DNA of 64,000 nucleotides, from the NCBI RefSeq assembly GCF_044466355.1, contig NZ_JBITMQ010000005.1, forward strand, positions 124,001 to 188,000. The letters are read 5' to 3'. Under the pieces are notes generated by a model. The model was not told the origin of the DNA. It saw only the letters and a program-made list of their open reading frames with translations, and made no database searches. The position numbers and the translations under genes are program-made. The stretch is from Actinophytocola sp044466355. Lineage in GTDB: Bacteria > Actinomycetota > Actinomycetes > Mycobacteriales > Pseudonocardiaceae. Positions 39,432 through 47,649 of this stretch are shown here, one piece after another; position 1 is the stretch's first letter, and every line of letters begins with the position of its first letter.

Positions 39432-40118
39432 GTGACCAGCAGGCCAGCCGAACAACTGGCGGAAACATTCGTCGAACTCGCCGACATGATGGCGCGCGAG
39501 TACGACCTCGACGGGTTTCTCCGCCTGCTGGTGAATCGATCCGTACAGCTGCTCGACGTGCCGGCGGCGGGTGTGCTCATCGTCGGTCACGGCGTGGTCG
39601 CCTCGCACGAGCGGCTGATTCCCGTGCTGGGGCACGACGTGAGCCCGCTGGCGGACTCCGCCCGGGACGGCGAGGTGGTCGCGGTGCCCGACGTCGACGC
39701 GGCGACCGCGTGGCCCGGGTTCGCCGACGACGCCCGGGGCGCGGGGTTCGCGTCGGTGCACGTGCTGCCCCTGCGCAGGCGCGGTGAGACGGTCGGCGCG
39801 CTCGCGCTGTTCCGGGACGGCACAGGGGAGGCAGACGTGCGTCTCGCCAAGGCCGTCGCCGACATCGCGGCGGTGACGATCATGCAGGCGCGGGCGCTGC
39901 GGCAGGCGGACGAGCTCGCCGGGCAGCTGCAGCACGCGCTCGACAGCCGGGTGATCATCGAGCAGGCCAAGGGTGTGCTGGCGGAGCGGCTCGGGCTCGG
40001 CATGGGCGCCGCGTTCACCGCGCTGCGCGGCTACGCGCGCAGCCACAACACCCGGGTCGCCGAGCTCGCCTCGGCCATAGTGGACGGCAGGTTCGACACG
40101 AACCGGCTGCGTCGTTGA
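39432..40118 (+). CDS. GAF-ANTAR RNA-binding antitermination regulator
   Basis: A 228-residue two-domain regulator. Residues 15-165 are a GAF sensory domain (AGVLIVGHGVVASHERLIPV to ADIAAVTIMQARALRQAD); residues 168-225 are an ANTAR domain with SRVIIEQAKGVLAERLGLGM and AFTALRGYARSHNTRVAELA. ANTAR domains bind dual hexaloop RNA hairpins and prevent termination. The GTG at 39432 appears leaderless. No target hairpins are obvious in the window. The signal bound by the GAF domain is unknown. Confidence 0.9.
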   Translation: MTSRPAEQLAETFVELADMMAREYDLDGFLRLLVNRSVQLLDVPAAGVLIVGHGVVASHERLIPVLGHDVSPLADSARDGEVVAVPDVDAATAWPGFADDARGAGFASVHVLPLRRRGETVGALALFRDGTGEADVRLAKAVADIAAVTIMQARALRQADELAGQLQHALDSRVIIEQAKGVLAERLGLGMGAAFTALRGYARSHNTRVAELASAIVDGRFDTNRLRR

Positions 40119-40128
40119 CCCGGTCGCG

Positions 40129-40791
40129 TCAGGCCTTCGGGACCAGTCGGTCGATGGACTCCAGCATGTGCGACTCGATCAGGCTGATCAGCTGCTGCTC
40201 GTCGCCGTCGGAGATCGCGTCCACCAGGGCCCGGTGCTCGGCGACCAGCTCGCTCGGCTCCGGGTAGTGCTGCTGCAGCGCGGCGAGGCACATCCTCGTC
40301 TCCACGAGCAGCGTCTGCGCCATGCGTTCCAGCCGCGTGTTGCCCGAGCAGCTGACGAGGGTCTGGTGGAACGCCTGGTCGGCGTCGCTCATGGCGTTGC
40401 GGTCCTTGCTCTCCGCCGCGGTGACGAGGTTGTCCAGCGCCTCCGACAACCGGGCCACGGCCTCGCCGCGGTTGCCCGACATGATCAGCTGGCACGACGT
40501 GCGCTCGATCGCCAGCCGCGCGAGGTAGATGTCCCGCACGTCCGACGCCGACAGGTCGATCACGAACAGGCCCCGGTGCCGTTCGCCACGCAGCAGTCCC
40601 TCCTGCACGAGTCGTTGCATCGCCTCTCGCAGTGGACCACGGCTCACCTCGAACCGCGCGGCGAGCTCCGCCTCGCCCAGCTGCGTACCCGGCGCGAAGA
40701 CGCCGTACATGATCGCCGAGCGCAGCTGTGCCGCGATCAGTTCCGCCGTCGACTGCCGCGCCACCGGCTCCAGCTCGCCCAGTTCACTCAC
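40129..40791 (-). CDS. GntR-family (FCD) transcriptional regulator
   Basis: A 220-residue GntR regulator. The winged HTH contains STAELIAAQLRSAIMYGVFA, EAELAARFEVSRGPLREAMQ and RGLFVIDLSASDVRDIYLAR; the FCD ligand domain has the metal-binding His residues (DQAFHQTLVSCSGN, LVAEHRALVDAI, SLIESHMLESI). It ends a leftward operon of isomerase-like genes and is likely to control both this operon and the divergent dehydrogenase-amidase operon through the palindrome at 42898-42909. The GTG at 40791 has GGAG upstream, inside the end of the preceding gene. Confidence 0.88.
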   Translation of the reverse strand: MSELGELEPVARQSTAELIAAQLRSAIMYGVFAPGTQLGEAELAARFEVSRGPLREAMQRLVQEGLLRGERHRGLFVIDLSASDVRDIYLARLAIERTSCQLIMSGNRGEAVARLSEALDNLVTAAESKDRNAMSDADQAFHQTLVSCSGNTRLERMAQTLLVETRMCLAALQQHYPEPSELVAEHRALVDAISDGDEQQLISLIESHMLESIDRLVPKA

Positions 40792-40793
40792 GA

Positions 40794-41522
40794 CTACTCC
40801 CTGGCAAACAACGCCCCCAGCCCGGCCCTCGGCTCCGTGGCGCCGACCAGCCGCAGCCCTTCCCACACGCTGACCTGGTTCGCCGTCAGGACCGGCTTGC
40901 CCAGCCGCTCCTCCAGGTCGGTCAGCCACTCGACGGTGTGCAGCGCCGTGTCCGGCACCAGCACCGCCTCGGCGTCGGCGTGGTCGTTCGACGCCACGAA
41001 GTCCAGCACCTCGTCCCTGCCCAGTGTGCCCACCTCGGCGGCCGTGACGATGCCCCGGCACGACAACGAGACCACTTCGATGTCCGCGGCGCCGAGAAAC
41101 GCCGCGAACCGGTCCGCCACGTCCCGCGGGTACGTCGCCGCCACCGCGACCTTGCTCAGACCCAGGTGCCGCACCGCGTTGACGAACGCGAAGGAGGTGC
41201 TCGACGCGGGCGCCGCCGCGGCCGCCCGCACCCCGTCGACCTGCGCGGTGGCCCCGTCCCAGCCGAAGACGAAGCTGCCGGACGTGCACGCCCAGACCGC
41301 CGCGTCCACGCCCTGTGCCTTCAACGTCGCCGCGCCCTCGCCGAGGACGTCCTCACCGCCGATGTCCAGCAGCGCGTCGACCCGGTGCGCGTCCTCCCGC
41401 ATCAGCGTGTGCACCACCGGCAGCGAGACGGCCCGGCCGGACGCCGCGAGCAGACGTTCCATGGCCGGGTACTCGTCCTCCGCGCTGTAGCCCGGGTACA
41501 GGAAACCAATAGCGGTGGTCAT
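40794..41522 (-). CDS. Asp/Glu racemase-superfamily protein (maleate isomerase-like), one-cysteine form
   Basis: A 242-residue protein of the maleate cis-trans isomerase/arylmalonate decarboxylase group. The first catalytic cysteine is Cys79 in AAVWACTSGSFVFG. At the site of the second cysteine (SCTN in its neighbour) it has Asp191 in LVPDTALHTV, so the two-cysteine mechanism cannot operate. Otherwise it keeps GLSKVAVAATYPRDVADRFA and LGKPVLTANQVSVWEGLRLV. It may be a decarboxylase, an isomerase with altered chemistry or a regulatory partner of the paralogue upstream. ATG at 41522. Confidence 0.8.
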   Translation of the reverse strand: MTTAIGFLYPGYSAEDEYPAMERLLAASGRAVSLPVVHTLMREDAHRVDALLDIGGEDVLGEGAATLKAQGVDAAVWACTSGSFVFGWDGATAQVDGVRAAAAAPASSTSFAFVNAVRHLGLSKVAVAATYPRDVADRFAAFLGAADIEVVSLSCRGIVTAAEVGTLGRDEVLDFVASNDHADAEAVLVPDTALHTVEWLTDLEERLGKPVLTANQVSVWEGLRLVGATEPRAGLGALFARE

Positions 41523-41539
41523 CGGCGAAAACCCTATCG

Positions 41540-42319
41540 TCAGGCCGCGTGCGGCTGGGTGGCCTGCGCGAGCCACTGACCGGACGCCATCATCGGCGAG
41601 CCGATCGCGTGGAGCGCCGACCACATCGTCACCTGGTTCGCCGTGAGCACCGGCTTGCCCAGCCAGCTCTCGAGCGGGCCGATGATGTCGTAGGTCGGCA
41701 CGTTCGTGCAGGAGATGAACAGTCCGTCCGCTTCGGGGACGTCGACCGCGGTGACCGCCTGCACGATCTCCGCGTAGCCGACCTTCCAGATGTGGTCGAG
41801 CAGGCCGAGACCCACGCTCGAGGAGACCTCGACCCCGTGCTCGCCGAGGAACGACAGCAGCCGCTCGGTGACGCTGTCGATGTACGGGGTCACCACGGCG
41901 ATCCTGGTCAGGTTCAGGGCCCGCAGCGCCTGGACGAGCCCGCCGGACGTCGTGGTCGCCGCCGGGGCGCCCGCGGACATCATGCTGGCGTGCAGCGCCC
42001 GCTCGCCCTCGGCGCCGCCGACGAAGCTGCCCGACGCGCACGCGTACGTCACGACCAGCGGTTCGGGTGCGAGCACGTCCTTGGTCGCGCGGCGCACCCG
42101 CTCGGAGTCCGACAGCTCGCTCGCCATCTCGATGGTCACCGGGACCGGCACGAACGGCAGGCGTGTCATGTACAGGGAGATGTCGTCCGGCGCCCACCGC
42201 CACAGCTCGCGGTCCAGCGCGAAGTCGAACGGCGCCACCACGCCGACGCCGCGCTGGGTGACGAGTTCCGGTCCGATGATCTCGAGGGGGCCTCTGCCGC
42301 CAACTCTGTCCGAAACCAT
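41540..42319 (-). CDS. Asp/Glu racemase-superfamily protein (maleate isomerase-like), two-cysteine form
   Basis: A 259-residue paralogue of the previous gene. Both catalytic cysteines are present, Cys94 in TYACASGSFVGG and Cys204 in LFISCTNVPTYD, with GKPVLTANQVTMWSALHAIG near the end. Enzymes of this pattern isomerise maleate to fumarate or racemise/decarboxylate related diacids. With the amidase across the divergent promoter it could act in breakdown of an amide such as a maleamate, but the pathway is not established. ATG at 42319; next gene downstream starts 17 bases after its stop. Confidence 0.82.
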   Translation of the reverse strand: MVSDRVGGRGPLEIIGPELVTQRGVGVVAPFDFALDRELWRWAPDDISLYMTRLPFVPVPVTIEMASELSDSERVRRATKDVLAPEPLVVTYACASGSFVGGAEGERALHASMMSAGAPAATTTSGGLVQALRALNLTRIAVVTPYIDSVTERLLSFLGEHGVEVSSSVGLGLLDHIWKVGYAEIVQAVTAVDVPEADGLFISCTNVPTYDIIGPLESWLGKPVLTANQVTMWSALHAIGSPMMASGQWLAQATQPHAA

Positions 42320-42331
42320 GACGGCCCCCGC

Positions 42332-42826
42332 TCAGCCGTCGTGCCGTTGGTACACCAGCCGCTCACCGACGCTGCCCGACCGCCAGACGTCGTTGCAGGC
42401 CTCCGCCATCGCGTCGAGGCCCTCGACGATCGTGGCGTAGACGTTCCCGGGCACCCAGCCGACGTCGCCGTTCAGCAGGATGTTGTTGCGGCCGTAGAAG
42501 ATCGCGAGGTCGATGACCCCCGGCAGTTTGTCGAGGCCCTTCTCCTCCTTGAAGGCGCGGTCGAGCATGCCGCCGTGGAAGTCGAAGAAGACCACGTCGC
42601 CGGGGATGGGCGTGACGGTGGGGTTCTCGAGGCCGATCGGCTCGTCGACGAACCGTTCCACCATCGTGTAGATCTCGTTGCGCGCGTACTTCGCGTGGTG
42701 CACGGGACCGGCGTGTGGCAGGTTCTCCCAGACCGCATCGCACGTCCTCGGCGCGTCCTTGTCCAGGAGTTGGGCCACGCACGACACGCCACGGCGTTCG
42801 AGCGTGATCGTCATGAATCGCGACAT
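42332..42826 (-). CDS. DUF3830-family protein (cyclophilin-like fold)
   Basis: A 164-residue protein. The core VSCVAQLLDKDAPRTCDAVW then LPHAGPVHHAKYARNEIYTM and GDVVFFDFHGGMLDRAFK fits DUF3830, a cyclophilin-like family found beside hydantoin/diacid-metabolising and Asp/Glu racemase-type genes. Function unknown; it may be a small enzyme or binding protein for the same substrate. The ATG at 42826, with GGGGTG in front, is chosen over GTG 42832 and ATG 42814. First gene of the leftward operon. Confidence 0.72.
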   Translation of the reverse strand: MSRFMTITLERRGVSCVAQLLDKDAPRTCDAVWENLPHAGPVHHAKYARNEIYTMVERFVDEPIGLENPTVTPIPGDVVFFDFHGGMLDRAFKEEKGLDKLPGVIDLAIFYGRNNILLNGDVGWVPGNVYATIVEGLDAMAEACNDVWRSGSVGERLVYQRHDG

Positions 42827-42897
42827 GGGCACCCCAATGCAGCACCGGATAGGAGGTGGGTTTGGTGTTTTCTCCGCGGGCTGCGACGGCCGCGCCG

Positions 42898-42935
42898 ATT
42901 GTTGACAATCATACGAGCGGTACTTAGCGTGTCAA
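42898..42935 (+). promoter_or_regulatory. Divergent promoter and GntR-type operator
   Basis: ATTGTTGACAAT (42898-42909) is a perfect 12-bp palindrome of the kind bound by FCD-GntR proteins. It overlaps a consensus -35 TTGACA (42902-42907); TAGCGT (42925-42930) is a -10 at 17-bp spacing and the dehydrogenase ATG (42940) lies 9 bases further, so that mRNA is nearly leaderless. TGTCAA at 42930-42935 gives a second inverted half-site. Confidence 0.65.
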
Positions 42936-42939
42936 TCCC

Positions 42940-43935
42940 ATGTCAGCTGGCAAATCCGCGACCATCGTCGTGCTCCACGCCCAGTCGGGTGACACCGCTC
43001 GTCCCACCGGGATGACCGAGGTCGAGGCCGTCGCCGACGTCCGCTATGTCACCGCGGACGGCCTCGTCGAAGCGCTTCCCGGGGCCGACGTCCTGCTCGT
43101 GTGGGACTTCCGCGCGAGCACCCTGTCCAGCGCGTGGCCGGGTGCGGACTCGTTGCGCTGGGTGCACGCCGCCAGCGCGGGCGTCAACCACGTGCTGACA
43201 CCCGAAGTGGTGGCGAGCGATGTCGTCGTCACCAACTCGCGTGGCGTTTTCGACGAGCCGATGGCCGAGTACGTCCTCGCGATGGCCCTCGCCCTGGCCA
43301 AGGACCTGCCGACCACGCTGAGCAGGCAACGTGAGCGCCGCTGGCACCACCGCGAGACCGAGCGGCTCGGCGGCAGGCGTGCGCTGGTCGCGGGCACCGG
43401 ACCGATCGGCCGCGCCATCGGCCGCAAGCTCGCCGCCGCGGGCATGACCGTCACCGGCCTGGGCCGTACCCCTCGAACCACGGACCCTGACCTGGGTGAG
43501 GTGCTTCCCATGTCGTCGCTGTCCGAGGTCCTGCCTGACATGGACTGGGTGGTTCTCGCCGCCCCGTTGACGGACGAGACCCGCGGCATGATCGACGCGA
43601 AGGCGCTCGCCGCCATGAAGCCCACCGCCCGGCTCGTCAACGTCGGCCGCGGCCCGCTGGTCGTGCAGGACGACCTCGTCGAGGCCCTGACCGCCGGGTC
43701 GCTCGCGGGAGCCGCGCTGGACGTGTTCGTCGACGAGCCGCTGCCGGCGACCTCGCCGCTGTGGGCGATGCCGAACGTGATCGTGTCGCCGCACATGTCC
43801 GGCGACGTGGTGGGATGGCGGGCGGAACTGGTAGCACTGTTCCACGACAACCTCACGAGGTATCTGGACGGCGAGCCGCTGCGCAACGTGGTCGACAAGG
43901 CGCGCGGGTACGTCCGTGGGAAAGGAACTCCATGA
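42940..43935 (+). CDS. D-2-hydroxyacid dehydrogenase (NAD-dependent)
   Basis: A 331-residue 2-hydroxyacid dehydrogenase. The NAD motif is ALVAGTGPIGRAIGRKLAAA, with the active-site Arg in VNVGRGPLVVQDDL, Glu in DVFVDEPLPATSPLW and His in VIVSPHMSGDVV. Substrate binding loop: HAASAGVNHVLTPEV. It reduces or oxidises a 2-keto/2-hydroxy acid in the catabolic cluster; the exact substrate is unknown. ATG 42940. Its stop overlaps the amidase start (ATGA). Confidence 0.85.
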   Translation: MSAGKSATIVVLHAQSGDTARPTGMTEVEAVADVRYVTADGLVEALPGADVLLVWDFRASTLSSAWPGADSLRWVHAASAGVNHVLTPEVVASDVVVTNSRGVFDEPMAEYVLAMALALAKDLPTTLSRQRERRWHHRETERLGGRRALVAGTGPIGRAIGRKLAAAGMTVTGLGRTPRTTDPDLGEVLPMSSLSEVLPDMDWVVLAAPLTDETRGMIDAKALAAMKPTARLVNVGRGPLVVQDDLVEALTAGSLAGAALDVFVDEPLPATSPLWAMPNVIVSPHMSGDVVGWRAELVALFHDNLTRYLDGEPLRNVVDKARGYVRGKGTP

Positions 43936-45332
43936 CCGCTGGGATGACCGCGACCGAGCTGCTCGCCGAATACCGCGCCGGCCGCCTCTCCCCGGTGGAA
44001 GCCACCACCGACGCCCTTGCCCGAATCGACGAGCGGAACGACGACGTCAACGCGTTCTGCCTGGTGGACAAGGAGAAAGCGCTCGCCGAGGCCGCTGAGT
44101 CCTCGGCGCGCTGGCAGGCTGGTGAGCCGCGTGGCCTGCTCGACGGCGTGCCGGTGTCGGTCAAGGACATCCTGCTCACCAACGGGTGGCCGACCCTGCG
44201 CGGTTCCCACTCGATCGAGAAGGACCAGCTGTGGGACGTCGACGCCCCGGCCGTCGCCCGGTTGCGCGAGCACAACGCGGTGATCGTCGGCAAGACCACC
44301 ACGCCCGAGCTGGGCTGGAAGGGCGTCACCGACAGCCCCCTCACCGGCGTCACCCGCAACCCGTGGGACACCACGAAGACCGCGGGCGGCTCCAGCGGCG
44401 GCGCGTCCGCGGCGGTCGCCTCGGGCATGGGCACGATCTCGCTGGGCACCGACGGCGGTGGCTCGATCCGCATCCCCGCGTCGTTCACCGGGGTGTTCGG
44501 CATCAAGCCGACCTACGGCCTCGTGCCGATCTGGCCCGCGAGCCCGTTCGGCACGCTCGCGCACGTCGGCCCGCTGTCGTGGAGCGTCGCCGACGCCGCA
44601 CTCGCGCTCGACGTCATCACCGGTCCGGACGCCCGCGACTGGACCGCGGGGCCGCGGCCGGAGCGGTCGTTCGCAGCGGCCGCCGAGTCGGGGGCGGCCT
44701 CGGGCATCGCTGGCATGCGGATCGCGTTCAGCCCGACGCTGGGGTACGTGCGGGTGGACAACGAGGTCGCCGCGCTGGTCGCGGACGCGGTGAAGGTGTT
44801 CACCGAACTCGGCGCGGTCGTGTCCGTGGGCGACCCCGGCTTCGCCGACCCGGTCGAGGCGTTCCACGTGCTGTGGTTCTCGGGCGCGGCGGCGTCGACG
44901 GCCGCGCTCACCGACGACCAGCGGGCGCGGCTGGACCCCGGCCTGCGCGAGGTGTGCGAGCAGGGCGCGAAGTACACCGCCGTCGAGTACCTGGAGGCGA
45001 CCGCCACCCGCGCCGCCGTCGGCCGGACCATGGGCGAGTTCCACGAGCACTACGACCTGCTGATCACGCCGACGATGCCGATCCCCGCGTTCGAGGCGGG
45101 CGTGGAGGTGCCGCCGGGGTCGGGTGCGACGCGCTGGACCGGGTGGACCCCGTTCACGTACCCGTTCAACATGACGCAGCAGCCCGCCGCGACCGTGCCG
45201 TGCGGGTTCACCTCCACGGGGTTGCCGGTGGGGTTGCAGGTGGTGGGCCCCCGGCACGCGGACGCGCGGGTGCTGACCGCGTGCGCCGCGTTCGAGCAGG
45301 CCCGGCCGTGGCGTGGGCGGCTGCCTACCTGA
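43932..45332 (+). CDS. Amidase (amidase-signature family)
   Basis: A 466-residue amidase with the Ser-cisSer-Lys triad: Lys78 in VPVSVKDILLTNG, the cis-serine in TAGGSSGGASAAVA (Ser154/155) and the nucleophile Ser178 in GTDGGGSIRIPAS. It hydrolyses an amide to acid and ammonia; substrate unknown, but the isomerase-like and DUF3830 neighbours suggest a dicarboxylic or cyclic-ureide-derived amide. ATG at 43932 overlaps the dehydrogenase stop. Its own TGA lies inside the palindrome at 45322-45349. Confidence 0.87.
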   Translation: MTAGMTATELLAEYRAGRLSPVEATTDALARIDERNDDVNAFCLVDKEKALAEAAESSARWQAGEPRGLLDGVPVSVKDILLTNGWPTLRGSHSIEKDQLWDVDAPAVARLREHNAVIVGKTTTPELGWKGVTDSPLTGVTRNPWDTTKTAGGSSGGASAAVASGMGTISLGTDGGGSIRIPASFTGVFGIKPTYGLVPIWPASPFGTLAHVGPLSWSVADAALALDVITGPDARDWTAGPRPERSFAAAAESGAASGIAGMRIAFSPTLGYVRVDNEVAALVADAVKVFTELGAVVSVGDPGFADPVEAFHVLWFSGAAASTAALTDDQRARLDPGLREVCEQGAKYTAVEYLEATATRAAVGRTMGEFHEHYDLLITPTMPIPAFEAGVEVPPGSGATRWTGWTPFTYPFNMTQQPAATVPCGFTSTGLPVGLQVVGPRHADARVLTACAAFEQARPWRGRLPT

Positions 45333-45349
45333 CAGCCGTCAGGTAGGCA
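45322..45349. terminator. Bidirectional palindromic terminator covering two stop codons
   Basis: TGCCTACCTGAC (45322-45333) pairs perfectly with GTCAGGTAGGCA (45338-45349) over the 4-base loop AGCC. The amidase stop (45330-45332) and the convergent kinase stop (45339-45341) are both within it. The core CCTGACAGCCGTCAGG belongs to the dispersed palindrome family. Confidence 0.7.
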
Positions 45350-46190
45350 CGACCACCCGCACCCGGCCCGGCAGCAGGGCGAAGCGTGCCGGGTCGAGGG
45401 TGCGCAGGTCACCGTCGACGTTGAACTCCGTGCCGCGCGGCACGTCGACCGCGATCTCGTGCCCTCGGTGGTGCGGCACGTCCTCCTGCTGTGTGAGCAT
45501 GCCCCGGCGCATGTGGTACCCGTGGCGCACCAGGGCCAGCCGCGAACCGGCTGGCACGACCGCGACGTCGAGCCGATCGTCGTCGTGCCGGGTGCCGCCG
45601 ATGTTCGAGCCGCCCCCGAACGCGCCGCTCACCGCCACGACGACCTGCCACGCGTCGCCGTCGAACACGACCTCGTCGTCGACGAGCACACGGCACGCGA
45701 CGTGCGGCGCGGTGAGCCCGGCCCGCACCGCGCCGACCGCGTAGGCGAAGGCGCCGAGCCGCGCCTTGTGGGGCTTCGCGAGCCTGCTCGCCACCGCGGA
45801 CAAGCCGGCCGCGGCGGCGTTCACGAACGGGCGCCCGTTGGCGAGCCCGATCTCCCGCTGCTCGGTGCGTGCGTCCGGGTCGGCCGCGAGCCGGCAGGCC
45901 TGCGTGAGATCGGTGGGCAGGCCGAGCGCGCCCGCGAAGTCGTTCGCGGTGCCGGTCGCGAGTACGGCGAGCGGGACACCCGCGGTGTGCGCGGCGCGGG
46001 CCGCGGTCCCGATCGACCCGTCCCCGCCCGCGACGACGACCCGTTCGGTGTCGGTGGGCAGCGGGTCGTCGAGGTCGTCGATGGCCCTGGTCTCGACCTC
46101 GGCGCCGGCGTCGGCGAGCAGGCGCCGGATGCGGTCGCCGTCGGTGCGGCCACTGCCGGACTTCCGATTGGCCACGAGGACGATGCGCAC
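45339..46190 (-). CDS. Diacylglycerol/lipid kinase family protein
   Basis: A 283-residue lipid kinase. N-terminus RIVLVANRKSGSGRTDGDRI, nucleotide-binding loop VVVAGGDGSIGTAARA, then VLATGTANDFAGALGLPTDL and EIGLANGRPFVNAAAAGLSA, all typical of the DagK/YegS group. It phosphorylates diacylglycerol or a related lipid at the membrane face. The start is GTG at 46190. Convergent with the amidase gene and divergent from fadE24. Confidence 0.88.
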   Translation of the reverse strand: MRIVLVANRKSGSGRTDGDRIRRLLADAGAEVETRAIDDLDDPLPTDTERVVVAGGDGSIGTAARAAHTAGVPLAVLATGTANDFAGALGLPTDLTQACRLAADPDARTEQREIGLANGRPFVNAAAAGLSAVASRLAKPHKARLGAFAYAVGAVRAGLTAPHVACRVLVDDEVVFDGDAWQVVVAVSGAFGGGSNIGGTRHDDDRLDVAVVPAGSRLALVRHGYHMRRGMLTQQEDVPHHRGHEIAVDVPRGTEFNVDGDLRTLDPARFALLPGRVRVVVPT

Positions 46191-46270
46191 CCGGACATTC
46201 TGGGTGCATCTTCCCGTGTCCTGCACGCCGGTTGTCGCCGTGACGTGCTTCACCTGCGCGACACGGTGGC

Positions 46271-46307
46271 CTACTCTAGAGTAGGTACCGTTATTTAACT
46301 CGCGAGT
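46271..46307. promoter_or_regulatory. Two related palindromes before fadE24
   Basis: CTACTCTAGAGTAG (46271-46284) is a perfect 14-bp palindrome; ACTCGCGAGT (46298-46307) is a second, both built as ACTCnnGAGT and centred 25 bp apart. They lie between the divergent lipid-kinase and fadE24 genes and probably bind one regulator of fatty acid genes. Confidence 0.6.
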
Positions 46308-46323
46308 AGGTAGGGGTGGTTCG

Positions 46324-47649
46324 GTGTCGGCCAGCGAGGGTCTTGGCGCCAAGCCGCACAGGCGAAATGCCATGGGCGCCGTGATGTCCGTGCTCAACCG
46401 CCTGGCCGGGGCTCCGGTCGTCGAGCGGCTGGGGCTGAAGAAGTCGGTGGACCGGACGCTGTACCAGGCGACGAAGACCGGTTTCCGCGCCGCGGGCGCG
46501 GCGACCCGTAACTTCACGGCCGTCAGGAAGCGTGGCGCACCCGCCCGTCCGCCCGCGGTCGCGGACAGCGGCGTGTTCGACCTGACGCCCACCGACGACC
46601 AGCAGATGATCGTCGAGACGGTCCGGGAGTTCGCGGCCGAGCGCCTGCGCCCCGCGGCCGCGTCGGCCGACGACAAGTGCGCACCGCCGGAGGAGCTGCT
46701 GTCGACGTCCGCGGAGCTGGGCATCACGCTGCTCGGCGTGCCGGAGGAACTCGGCGGGGTGGCCACCGAACGGTCGTCAGTCACGAACGTCCTGGTGGCG
46801 GAGGCCCTCGCGGCCGGGGACATGGGCCTGGCGCTGGCGTGCCTCGCCCCGGCCGCCGTGTCGAACGCGCTGGTGCTGTGGGGCACCGAGGAGCAGCAGG
46901 CGACGTACCTGCCCGCGTTCACCGGTGACGACGTGCCCGCGGCCGCCCTGGCGATCCAGGAGCCCACCGCGTTGTTCGACCCGTTCTCCCTGCGCACCAA
47001 GGCGTACCGGACCCCCGGCGGCTTCCGCCTGACAGGCGTCAAGTCCCTGGTCCCGCGTGCCGCGGCGGCCGAGCTGTTCGTGGTCGCGGCCGATGTGGAC
47101 GGTCGCGGGCCCGCGCTGTTCGTCGTGGAGTCGTCGTCGGTGACGGTCGAGTCCGAGCCCGCGATGGGGCTGCGCGCCGCGGGGACCGGCCGGGTGCTGC
47201 TGGACCAGGTGAACGTGCCCGCTTCCGCCATGCTGGACGCGGACTACGCCGAGTGCGTGCGGTTGGCGCGACTCGGCTGGTGCGCGCTGGCGGTGGGCAC
47301 CGGGCAGGCGGTGCTGGACTACGTGATCCCGTACGTGAACGAGCGTGCGGCGTTCGGTGAGCCGGTGTCGCACCGGCAGGGCGTGGCGTTCAGGGTGGCC
47401 GACATCGGCACGGAGCTCGACGGGATGCGACTGGTGACGTACCGGGCCGCGTCCCGCGCGGCGCTCGGCCTGCCTTACGCCCGTGAGGTTGCGCTGGCCC
47501 GGAAGCTGTGCACCGACAAGGGGATGATGATCGGCAGCGACGGCGTGCAGTTGCTGGGCGGGCACGGTTTCGTGAAGGAGCACCCGGTGGAGCGGTGGTA
47601 CCGCGACCTGCGGGCCGTCGGCGTGATGGAAGGCGCGGTGCTGGTGTGA
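46324..47649 (+). CDS. fadE24: Acyl-CoA dehydrogenase, FadE24-like
   Basis: A 441-residue acyl-CoA dehydrogenase homologue with an N-terminal extension (NAMGAVMSVLNRLAGAPVVE) characteristic of mycobacterial FadE24. Body: TPTDDQQMIVETVREFAAER, ECVRLARLGWCALAVGTGQA and GVQLLGGHGFVKEHPVERWY at the C-terminus. Function in beta-oxidation is assumed; FadE23/FadE24 form an adjacent pair in mycobacteria and here as well. GTG at 46324. Its stop overlaps the next start (GTGA). A near copy of the dispersed palindrome is at 47028-47043. Confidence 0.85.
   Translation: MSASEGLGAKPHRRNAMGAVMSVLNRLAGAPVVERLGLKKSVDRTLYQATKTGFRAAGAATRNFTAVRKRGAPARPPAVADSGVFDLTPTDDQQMIVETVREFAAERLRPAAASADDKCAPPEELLSTSAELGITLLGVPEELGGVATERSSVTNVLVAEALAAGDMGLALACLAPAAVSNALVLWGTEEQQATYLPAFTGDDVPAAALAIQEPTALFDPFSLRTKAYRTPGGFRLTGVKSLVPRAAAAELFVVAADVDGRGPALFVVESSSVTVESEPAMGLRAAGTGRVLLDQVNVPASAMLDADYAECVRLARLGWCALAVGTGQAVLDYVIPYVNERAAFGEPVSHRQGVAFRVADIGTELDGMRLVTYRAASRAALGLPYAREVALARKLCTDKGMMIGSDGVQLLGGHGFVKEHPVERWYRDLRAVGVMEGAVLV

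Noticed and set aside
45339..47231. 630-residue minus-strand fusion of an unknown domain to the lipid kinase
   Set aside because: The extra N-terminal part is antisense to fadE24 and low-complexity; the kinase has a good GTG start at 46190.
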